Assembly: GCA_022842245.1 (NCBI GenBank)
Contig: JALHPZ010000033.1
Span: forward strand, 1 to 64,000
Direction of reading: 5' to 3'
Source: Gemmataceae bacterium
GTDB lineage: Bacteria > Planctomycetota > Planctomycetia > Gemmatales > Gemmataceae
DNA: 64,000 bases
Within the stretch, counting starts at the first letter, position 1, and every line of letters begins with the position of its first letter. Position numbers and translations under genes: made by a program. The notes beneath the pieces were generated by a model. The model had not been told where the DNA came from, searched no databases, and saw only the letters and a list, made by a program, of their open reading frames with translations. Positions 8,143 through 14,754 of this stretch are shown here, in pieces.

Positions 8143-9156
8143 CTACGAGGACACCGCCTTGGCGGCGGCTTCACGCATGTGGTCCACATGGGCCCCGAGT
8201 TTTGCGTAGTGCCGCATCACCATGTCCGTGGACGTATGCCCGAGCAGTTCGGCCACTTGAGCCACTCCCACACCATTCACGAGGGCGTCAGTGGCAAACG
8301 AGTGGCGGTAGAGGTAGCTCGTCACCGGTCCTAAGTCCGGGAGTCTCTCCCGCAATCGACGGAACCGACAGCGAATCGCGTTCCGTTGCCACGGCCTCTT
8401 GCCGCGATGGGTGCGGAAGATTGGACCTTCGGGGTGCTCCGCCGCAAGGCGCCGGGACAGTTCGAGCATCGTGGGGGTGAGGTAGACGACCCGCGGCCGG
8501 CCGGTCTTCTTCGCCGTCTTGTGGGCGGCCAGCACCCACAGCCCGGCGACGAGATCCAGATCGGCGGCGGTCACTCGCGCCACCTCGCTCGGCCGGCAGC
8601 CGGTCTCCTGCAACGCGGTGAGGAATTCCCGGAACGCCCGGTCCGGCACGGCGGCCAGGATCCGTTCCCGGTCCTCTTTCGAGAGCAGATGCTCGCGACG
8701 GTTCGCCCGCCCCACCTTGACCCCGGGGAACGGGCTCTTGGCGAGCAGCCCCTGAGCGACAGCCCAGGCGAACGCCCGCTTGACACAGTAGGTGGCGTGC
8801 CTCCGTCCGGCCTTCCACGCCGGGTGGGCATCCAGCCACGTGGTCAGGTGGTGCGGGATGACCGCCGTCGCCGGCTTATCGCCATGGGTCGAACAGAATT
8901 CCTGCAGGAACGTTCGGTGCCACTCAAACGTCTCGCGGGCGTTGTGCTTCTCGCTCCAGTCGAGTAACAGGTCGCACAACTTGGCCACGGTGATGTTGTC
9001 CGGCTCGACCGGCTTGGTCTCGGCCATCAGGCGGTGGTACAGTTCGTAGGCGGCCTTCTCGCTGCTTTTGCCCTTGGCAAGTAAATGTTGCTTGGGACCG
9101 ATCTGGACGTACCAGGAGTCGGTTTGCTTGCGGTACCAAGGTTTGGGCTGACGCAT
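8143..9156 (-). CDS. tyrosine recombinase / site-specific integrase
   Basis: This 337-residue integrase starts at MRQPKPWYRK (9156), the usual opening of the planctomycete family; upstream codons in frame read as non-coding. Residues 1-50 form the arm-binding head, 55-150 the SAM-like core-binding domain and 160-330 the catalytic domain. Catalytic residues seen are Arg188 (GCRPSE), Lys213 (AHKTAKK), Arg284 (YRHSFA), His307 (LLGH) and Tyr317 (MRHYAKL). The second-box His is Tyr281. The protein should integrate and excise the surrounding element with the excisionase-like protein beside it. Confidence 0.9.
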   Translation of the reverse strand: MRQPKPWYRKQTDSWYVQIGPKQHLLAKGKSSEKAAYELYHRLMAETKPVEPDNITVAKLCDLLLDWSEKHNARETFEWHRTFLQEFCSTHGDKPATAVIPHHLTTWLDAHPAWKAGRRHATYCVKRAFAWAVAQGLLAKSPFPGVKVGRANRREHLLSKEDRERILAAVPDRAFREFLTALQETGCRPSEVARVTAADLDLVAGLWVLAAHKTAKKTGRPRVVYLTPTMLELSRRLAAEHPEGPIFRTHRGKRPWQRNAIRCRFRRLRERLPDLGPVTSYLYRHSFATDALVNGVGVAQVAELLGHTSTDMVMRHYAKLGAHVDHMREAAAKAVSS

Positions 9157-9170
9157 GGCAAGTCTCCGGG

Positions 9171-9218
9171 GCACGGGTGGGCCGGAGTGCTTGCGAATCG
9201 GTCCCGGACCGTTGCCGC
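9171..9218. repeat. imperfect ~49-bp direct repeat, copy upstream of the integrase
   Basis: Partner of 8012-8060. It starts 15 bp upstream of the integrase start codon, so it may also be an autoregulatory site. Confidence 0.5.
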
Positions 9219-9288
9219 GGTACAGGACTTTGTTTCTCTGCACGAAACTCTGCACACCGTGCAGGGGTCGTTCAGAGGCGTCGTCGGA

Positions 9289-9419
9289 AGTGCTTCTCTT
9301 TCAAGGACTTCTACAGTCGGGGCGACAAGACGGCTATTGAACTTTTTATCGCCGGAATTGCTGGCTGGGACACCGGCTTGCGGCGGCGGATGGAGGACGG
9401 AAAGCCTGTCTCAGAATGA
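9289..9419 (+). pseudogene. coding-like 3' gene fragment next to the integrase
   Basis: The frame ending at the TGA at 9417-9419 reads CFSFKDFYSRGDKTAIELFI, then AGWDTGLRRRMEDGKPVSE. This has the composition of a real protein C-terminus, but there is no start with a ribosome site and the upstream sequence reads as shadow coding. It may be the tail of a gene interrupted by element insertion, or a small gene of its own. Not recognised. Confidence 0.3.
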
Positions 9420-9504
9420 CCTTGCGTCCTCACCCACTCAGTATCCCATGATTGCGCCTCACTGGGACGGCGCGTCGGCCTCGAGCGGCGGTTGAGCGCA
9501 CTAG

Positions 9505-10233
9505 CTACCTGGCCTCGGCAGGCATGGCATGATGCGCATGCCCCGCACCCGGCCGGATTACGCCGTCTTCCATCTCGTAAATGGTGTCGAACACTTCCAG
9601 CGTGCGCTCGTCGTGCGTGACGACGATGACGCCCGCGTTCTGTTCGTGGGCGACCTTTGCGAACAGCTCCATGACCTGCCGGCCGCGACTCCGGTCCAGG
9701 GCCGCGGTCGGCTCGTCGGCGAGGATGATACTTGGCTGGTTGGCAAGGGCGCGAGCGACGGCGACCCGCTGCTGCTGGCCACCCGACAGGGCCGCGGGCA
9801 TGTTGCCGGCACGGTCGGCCACACCGAGGTAATCGAGCAGCTCCAGGGCGCGTTGCCGGGCCTTTCCGGGACGCCAGCCCGCCAGTTCAAGGGCCACCTG
9901 CACGTTCTCGCGCGCGGAGAGGAAGGGGATCAAGTTCGACTTCTGGAAGATGTAGCCGATGTGCTCCCGCCGGAACGCGGTCGGGTCCACGACGGCGCGC
10001 GGGCCGTCCATGACGAGTTGCCCATTGATGAGGATCTGGCCGGAAGTAGGCGGGTTGATCAACCCCACGGCCGTCAGGAACGTAGACTTTCCGGACCCGC
10101 TCGGCCCCAGCAGGGCGACCACCTCGCCGCGACGGACGGCCAGCGACACGTCGCGCATGGCCACGACCTCGGTATTGCCGCTGCCGTAGATCTTTGTGAG
10201 TAGCTTGGTCTCGATGGCCAGTGAGTTGCTCAC
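9505..10233 (-). CDS. ABC exporter ATP-binding protein (DevA/LolD/MacB type)
   Basis: This 242-residue ATPase has Walker A GPSGSGKST, a Q-loop in IFQKSNLIPFLSARENV, signature LSGGQQQRVAVARAL, Walker B IILADEPTAALD and switch His in VVTHD. The NLIPFLSARENVQVALELAG stretch is typical of DevA-like subunits that power MacB/DevC-type permeases. It is the last gene of a minus-strand operon, nine bases after the permease gene, so it should drive the exporter formed by the next two genes. Confidence 0.92.
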   Translation of the reverse strand: MSNSLAIETKLLTKIYGSGNTEVVAMRDVSLAVRRGEVVALLGPSGSGKSTFLTAVGLINPPTSGQILINGQLVMDGPRAVVDPTAFRREHIGYIFQKSNLIPFLSARENVQVALELAGWRPGKARQRALELLDYLGVADRAGNMPAALSGGQQQRVAVARALANQPSIILADEPTAALDRSRGRQVMELFAKVAHEQNAGVIVVTHDERTLEVFDTIYEMEDGVIRPGAGHAHHAMPAEAR

Positions 10234-10242
10234 AAGTCCTCC

Positions 10243-11457
10243 TCAGCCCGACAGGGCCTCGTTGGGGCTGACTCGCGCGGCCTTCCACATTCCCAGCAGG
10301 CTCGAAAGGATCGAGATGCCCAGGACGATCACCGCCAGTTCGATCAAGTCGCTGTCCGTCAGAATGACCCGCCGCGGAAAACGGGGGAAGATCCGCTGGC
10401 CGAGCAGGTAGGCGATGCCGTAGCCGAGCGTGCCGAGGACGAGGGCTTGCTGCAAGATCATTCCCAGGATAACTCGATTCTGGGCGCCGATCAGCTTCAG
10501 GAGGGCGATCGATTGCAGCTTGTCCAGGGTCATCGTGTACAGAATCAGTGCCATGACGATGGCGGAGATGATTGTCAAAAGAACGCGGAACAAACCGATT
10601 TGGAGTTTTGCCTTTTCCACGGGGCCGGCTAACATGAGCTGGCGTTCGTCTTCCCGCGTATGGACCGAGACATCGGCCCACCCGGAGATTGTGGAGGCCA
10701 CTGCGCCGGGATCAACGCCGGGCTGCACGCGCACGAGAACGGCGCTCAGCGCAGGCGGTGGGATGGCTGGTATGGCTGCCGACTCGCCTTCTGCACGGTC
10801 GAGCAAGGGCGGCTGGGTGCGGCTCAGGTCGATACGGTCCGCCCGGCCACGGCGCGCGGCGCGCTCCAGGCGGATGGCTTCGCCGGGTAGGTCGAATTGA
10901 ACTGCCTGAGCGTCCAACGCGGTGAAGAACGCAAGGCCATTTCCCCCGGAGTCGATCATCCCACTGGTCAGGCCGACCACCGCGAACGTGTCATTCCCAA
11001 GAGGGATGCGTTCGCCGAGTTCCAGGCCCAGCGTGCGGTCGGCAATCATCTCGTAGTGATTTTGGGCCAGCGGCCTCCCGGCCATCAACGGCAACCATTC
11101 TCCCCGGTCGGTGGGCCAATCCAGGCCAAGCACGGCCATGCGAAGCGGCTTACCGCCGTGCTCACGCTGGATGGTGTGAAACACGAACTTCCGAGAGTCG
11201 GCGACACCAGAGACAGCGGCGACCCGGTCCACCAGGTTGGGCGGCAAGCGCGAGACCTCGGCGAACGGTCCGCGCGTGCCGCGTTGCACTACCCACAGGT
11301 CGGCGCCGGCCTTGTCCACCAACAGCGTGGCGTCCTCGATGATGCCGCGGTAGATACCGCCCATGCCCATGACGATCATGAGCAACATGCCGATGCCCAG
11401 GGCCGTTAGTGCAAATCGGCCCAGGTTGTGCCGAATGTCTTTGACCGCGAGGTTCAT
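10243..11457 (-). CDS. ABC exporter permease (DevC/FtsX-MacB family)
   Basis: This 404-residue protein starts at MNLAVKDIRHNLGRFALTALG (11457), and its ATG overlaps the stop of the fusion-protein gene (ATGA), implying translational coupling. It has the MacB/DevC layout: one TM near residues 17-38, a large extracytoplasmic domain (GADLWVVQRGTRGPFAEVSR onward), then three TMs in the C-terminal third, ending KAARVSPNEALSG, the hallmark tail of the family. It forms an ABC3-type exporter with the neighbouring ATPase and fusion protein. The substrate is not shown by the sequence. Confidence 0.88.
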   Translation of the reverse strand: MNLAVKDIRHNLGRFALTALGIGMLLMIVMGMGGIYRGIIEDATLLVDKAGADLWVVQRGTRGPFAEVSRLPPNLVDRVAAVSGVADSRKFVFHTIQREHGGKPLRMAVLGLDWPTDRGEWLPLMAGRPLAQNHYEMIADRTLGLELGERIPLGNDTFAVVGLTSGMIDSGGNGLAFFTALDAQAVQFDLPGEAIRLERAARRGRADRIDLSRTQPPLLDRAEGESAAIPAIPPPALSAVLVRVQPGVDPGAVASTISGWADVSVHTREDERQLMLAGPVEKAKLQIGLFRVLLTIISAIVMALILYTMTLDKLQSIALLKLIGAQNRVILGMILQQALVLGTLGYGIAYLLGQRIFPRFPRRVILTDSDLIELAVIVLGISILSSLLGMWKAARVSPNEALSG

Positions 11458-12629
11458 GGCTCCACCACCCTCTGGCCGTTGGCCACCTTGGCCGCGTTCG
11501 CCCCAGCCGGCGCCAGGACGACCTCGCCGGACTTCAGGCCGTCCACCACTTCCGCCATGTCCCGGCCCCGCAGACCCAAAGTCAAGGAACGCCACTCCGC
11601 ACGACCGTTCCCTTCCACGAACACACCGGGCTGGCCTTCACGCCAGACGAGGAAGCGAAGGGGGACGATCGCTTCGGCGTGCTTGCGGGCGGTTTCGATG
11701 TAGACCTCGGCTCGCTGGCCCACCGACCAGTTCGCCGGTAGCTGCCGCGGGGCCACGTCCACGCGCGTCTCGCGGGTCTCCCGGTCGGTCTCCCTGCCCA
11801 GCCGGACGACCTTGCCGGCGTAGGAGCGATCCGGTTCGGAGCGGAACACGACCCGCGCCGGCTGGCCCGGTTGCAGCCGGGCCATCTGCGTCTCGTCCAC
11901 CCAGGCGCCGATCCACAGCTCCTCGGTCGAAACCACGGCCAGGATGGAGCTTCCAGGAACCACGACGTCGCCCGCGTTGCGGTCCCGGCGGATCACGACC
12001 CCCGCGAACGGGGCCTTGATGATCGCATCTTCCAGCCGGGCTTGGCGGAACTCCAGGGCCTTTTCCGTGGCCACCAGCTGCTTTCGCCCCTCGGCCAGGG
12101 CAGCCTCGGCACGAGATTGAGCGGCCCGGGCAACGGCAAGGGCTTCGACTGCTTGGTCAAACTCCTCCTGGGAGACGGCCTTGGCCGCAATTAGCCGCCG
12201 TTTGCGTCCCTCGGTGGCCGTCGCCAGTTCCAGGGTTGCCTTGGCGTGAACGATGTCGGCTTGCAACCGCTCGACGGTGGCCTTCCTTGCGGCTACGTTG
12301 GCCTCTTCGATCTCGACTTCGTGTTTCAGGTCATCGTCAGCCAGCCTTCCTACAATCTGCTCGCCTTTCACCTGATCCCCCTGGTCCACGTCTACCTTCG
12401 CCAGGCGACCGGGGATTTTGGTGCTGATGGTTGCCTTGACGTGCGCCTCCAGCGTGCCTGTGCCCATCACTTCAGCGACAACCTCGCCGGACGCGACCGG
12501 GTATTTTTCAATCGCAACCGGGGCGAACTTGAACCACCAGACCGCCGCACCGATCAGAGCCAGCACTAGCGCGAGCTTGCCGGCCGTCCAGAGGCGGCGA
12601 CGCCAAGTCCCAGATCGTTCAGCGCCCAT
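11454..12629 (-). CDS. periplasmic adaptor (HlyD/RND-type membrane fusion protein, DevB-like)
   Basis: This 391-residue adaptor has an N-terminal TM at residues 15-31, a first lipoyl half (GTLEAHVKATISTKIPGRLA), and a long alpha-hairpin at about 105-190 rich in Ala, Glu and Lys. The second lipoyl half follows (IKAPFAGVVIRRDRNAGDVV), then beta-barrel and membrane-proximal domains. It links the inner-membrane exporter to the outer membrane. It overlaps the permease gene by four bases and follows the small membrane gene by 24 bp. Confidence 0.9.
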   Translation of the reverse strand: MGAERSGTWRRRLWTAGKLALVLALIGAAVWWFKFAPVAIEKYPVASGEVVAEVMGTGTLEAHVKATISTKIPGRLAKVDVDQGDQVKGEQIVGRLADDDLKHEVEIEEANVAARKATVERLQADIVHAKATLELATATEGRKRRLIAAKAVSQEEFDQAVEALAVARAAQSRAEAALAEGRKQLVATEKALEFRQARLEDAIIKAPFAGVVIRRDRNAGDVVVPGSSILAVVSTEELWIGAWVDETQMARLQPGQPARVVFRSEPDRSYAGKVVRLGRETDRETRETRVDVAPRQLPANWSVGQRAEVYIETARKHAEAIVPLRFLVWREGQPGVFVEGNGRAEWRSLTLGLRGRDMAEVVDGLKSGEVVLAPAGANAAKVANGQRVVEP

Positions 12630-12653
12630 CGGCGATCTCCTTCACCATGTGCT

Positions 12654-13072
12654 TCACTTCGGGTTGTCCTCGGAAAGGCGGAGTTTCGTAACCACGATTC
12701 CGAACCACGCAACGCTGGCCACCATGCACACACCCCCAAGCAGTACGAGGACGGGCGGTAGACCGAAGAGGAACTCCGACAAAATGCCCAGCGGCATCAA
12801 CATCCCCGTCAGCGCCAGCCAGGAAATCCACTTTGCCGACACGGTGCCAACCGACAGTTTAAGCAACAAGTAACCGATGACAATGTTCAGGAGGGCGAAG
12901 AGGTTACCGTGGACATGGGCGAGTCGTGCCTCGAAATGCTTGCCGACCCCGTAGTCGGCGATCCATTGCTCCTTACCGGGAGCAAAATCCCGAAGGTAGA
13001 TCAAGATGAACCGTAGATCATGAACCCGGCAAGGAACAGAAAACCCGCTGAGATGTTACGTTTCCCTTGCAT
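12654..13072 (-). pseudogene. small membrane protein gene of the exporter operon, frameshifted
   Basis: An ATG at 13072, with AAGGAG seven bases upstream, starts MQGKRNISAGFLFLAGFMIYG, an apparent first TM segment. The frame then hits TGA at 13001-13003. The -1 neighbouring frame continues smoothly as FILIYLRDFAPGKEQWIADY and runs 116 codons to 12654 with three more hydrophobic segments. One missing base near 13010-13018 would restore a protein of about 140 residues. The TTG at 13004 overlaps the stop (TTGA), so reinitiation could still yield the C-terminal part. Sequencing error is also possible. Confidence 0.65.
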
Positions 13073-13082
13073 CGACTGCTCC

Positions 13083-13469
13083 TTATTTCTTGGCCGGCAA
13101 CTCGTGGTTCTTCATCACCTCAACGTGACCGTTCTTGAGGAAGAGGTTGAGGACCTCCGCGTGCGACTGAGCCAACTTCGCCACATAGGCATCTTCCGAT
13201 GTTTCGACGACCCTAACTCCTTTCTTGGTCTTTTCCAACTTCATTTTGATCTTATCTGCGTTGCGGAAGATCTCCGCGAAGAGCGGATCGCGGGCATGAA
13301 TCGGCCGCTTTTCCTCGACGCGCTGGTACATCGACGCGACGTGGGCCTGGAGCTTCTCCACGACTTTCGGGTTCTCGCATTCGGTGACCGTCTCGATGCC
13401 GTTGGGCAGGTTGGTCACCTTGCGGGTGATCTCCTTGCGGTGATCGAGCAGGAAGTGGAACAACTCCAT
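13083..13469 (-). CDS. hypothetical soluble protein of the exporter operon
   Basis: This 128-residue protein starts MELFHFLLDHRKEITRKVTN. It is helical and charged, with no signal or membrane segment, and contains several His residues (HARDPLFAEIFRNADKIKMK, NGHVEVMKNHELP). I recall similar sequences as uncharacterised proteins in planctomycetes but cannot name a function. It begins six bases after the upstream gene and ends ten bases before the next start, so it is firmly within the operon. Confidence 0.75.
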   Translation of the reverse strand: MELFHFLLDHRKEITRKVTNLPNGIETVTECENPKVVEKLQAHVASMYQRVEEKRPIHARDPLFAEIFRNADKIKMKLEKTKKGVRVVETSEDAYVAKLAQSHAEVLNLFLKNGHVEVMKNHELPAKK

Positions 13470-13475
13470 GTCGGC

Positions 13476-13643
13476 CTATTGCGCACCGTCCTTGCCGAAC
13501 CCACCGCCCTTGCCTTGCTGGCCTTTGCCTTGCTGTCCCTTCGGGCCTTTCCCCTGCGAGCCTGGCTGCGCCCATAGAAGCCCGGAGACAGTCACGACTG
13601 ACAGCACGCCGATCAGCCACGTTATCACTCGTTGCTTGTTCAT
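13476..13643 (-). CDS. small secreted Gly/Gln/Lys-rich peptide
   Basis: This 55-residue product starts at MNKQRVITWLIGVLSVVTVS (13643), chosen for the AAGGAG seven bases upstream. The first 25 residues form a signal peptide ending near LLWAQ. The mature part is repeats of GKGPKGQQGKGQQ type, positively charged and disordered. It is the first gene of the exporter operon. A role as a cargo, scaffold or precursor is conceivable but nothing in the sequence proves it. Confidence 0.7.
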   Translation of the reverse strand: MNKQRVITWLIGVLSVVTVSGLLWAQPGSQGKGPKGQQGKGQQGKGGGFGKDGAQ

Positions 13644-13942
13644 GGCAAACTCCTTCAAAAGAGACAGACTCGGGTAGGCAGATGGCACGGCTACGGCCAC
13701 CGCCGCTGTTGTTCTTGCCCCAAAAGGACTGATCCACAGGCCGCCCGAAAGTTACGGAAACACCCTTGCATGCCATCTCAGGAGGTTCGTCCAGTGGGAG
13801 ATTATACAGAAGTGGCTTTTGAACTGTGAGAAGACCAACGAGGGAAAGCAGTTACGGCTTTTGTCGAAAAGAACCCTGGCGGAAAACGAAGCAATTTGAA
13901 CCAGATAAGAGCGTCCAGAAACGGCTGAATCTCAAGCAAACA
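13644..13942. other. upstream region of the exporter operon
   Basis: About 300 bp lie between the exporter operon start and the tRNA terminator. No gene is seen. It should contain the operon promoter, but I could not pick a convincing -35/-10 pair. Confidence 0.4.
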
Positions 13943-13970
13943 AGCCCACCGCCGGGAACGACGATGGGCT
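13943..13970 (-). terminator. probable terminator of tRNA-Pro
   Basis: AGCCCA at 13943-13948 pairs with TGGGCT at 13965-13970. On the minus strand the stem is followed by TGTTTGCTTG, 16 bp beyond the tRNA 3' end. The loop is long, so the call is moderate. Confidence 0.45.
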
Positions 13971-13985
13971 CTCTGGGAAATCAAG

Positions 13986-14059
13986 TCGGGCTGACAGGAT
14001 TCGAACCTGCGACCTCTTGGTCCCGAACCAAGCGCTCTACCAAGCTGAGCTACAGCCCG
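13986..14059 (-). tRNA. tRNA-Pro(CGG)
   Basis: The minus strand folds as a cloverleaf. CGGGCTG at the 5' end pairs with CAGCCCG at the 3' end, with discriminator A. AGCTCAGCTTGGTAGAGC is the D-arm, the anticodon loop TTCGGGA sits between CTTGG and CCAAG, and the T-arm carries GGTTCGAATCC. The anticodon is CGG, reading CCG. CCA is not encoded. The 3' end faces the accessory region at lower coordinates, the usual orientation for an integrase target, but no second copy of the 3' end was found. Confidence 0.95.
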
Positions 14060-14201
14060 TACTACTCGAAACGTCAGAATAGCGATTCACGCCGCGCTTT
14101 CCAGTGCATTTTTCCCGCGCGGCGCCGGTCGGCTCGCCGCGCGGCAACTTGACGCCCGGCGCGGATTCGGCATCCTTAACAGCACCCCCGAGGATCGCGA
14201 C

Positions 14202-14750
14202 GTGAACCCCAAAATGATCGCCGCCCTGGCGCTCGCGATCCCCCTCGTCGTCGTCGGACTCCTTTCCACTTGGCAGCAACTCCGAGGCCTGCGCGACCTG
14301 CGGGCGCGCAAGCTCGTACCCAGCGACGAAGCGGCCTACCTGCGCGGGCGGCATCGGCGGCGGTTCGTCGTCGGCCTGCTCGTCGTCGTCATCGGCGGCC
14401 TCATCGCCGGGGCGTTCCTCTCCGGCATGGAGGCGCGGGCCGACGAACTCGGCGAGAAGAAGCCGACCGACGCCAGCGGCGAGAAGAAGGAGATGACCGA
14501 TGAGGAGCGGCAGTTCGTCTGGCGCTGGGGCGCGTACTGGGCGGGCGTCATGGCGCTCACGTTCGTGCTCATTGGTCTGGCGGTCGCCGACGGGCTTGCC
14601 TCGCGCCGGTACTGGCTGAAGCTGTACCGCGAGATGCGGGACGAGCACAACAGCCAGCTCCGCCGCGACCTCGCCGTCTACATGCAGCAGAAGGACCAAG
14701 GGCGCGGCGGCGGGGGCGGGTTCGGCGGCCGCATGGGCGGCGGAAACTGA
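14202..14750 (+). CDS. hypothetical three-TM membrane protein
   Basis: This 182-residue protein starts at a GTG at 14202 with GAGG eight bases upstream; the ATG at 14214 would also serve. Predicted TMs are at about residues 5-22, 54-76 and 110-131. A hydrophilic segment containing GEKKPTDASGEKKEMTDEE lies between TM2 and TM3. After TM3 comes a charged helix and a Gly-rich tail (GGGGGFGGRMGGG). No family recognised. Its end is four bases from the convergent GDPD-EEP gene. Confidence 0.75.
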   Translation: MNPKMIAALALAIPLVVVGLLSTWQQLRGLRDLRARKLVPSDEAAYLRGRHRRRFVVGLLVVVIGGLIAGAFLSGMEARADELGEKKPTDASGEKKEMTDEERQFVWRWGAYWAGVMALTFVLIGLAVADGLASRRYWLKLYREMRDEHNSQLRRDLAVYMQQKDQGRGGGGGFGGRMGGGN

Positions 14751-14754
14751 GCGG

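Noticed and set aside
13986..14059. tRNA-Pro as proven attachment site
   Set aside because: Orientation fits, but no duplicate of the tRNA 3' end was found toward 3-9 kb, so I kept it as a hypothesis only.
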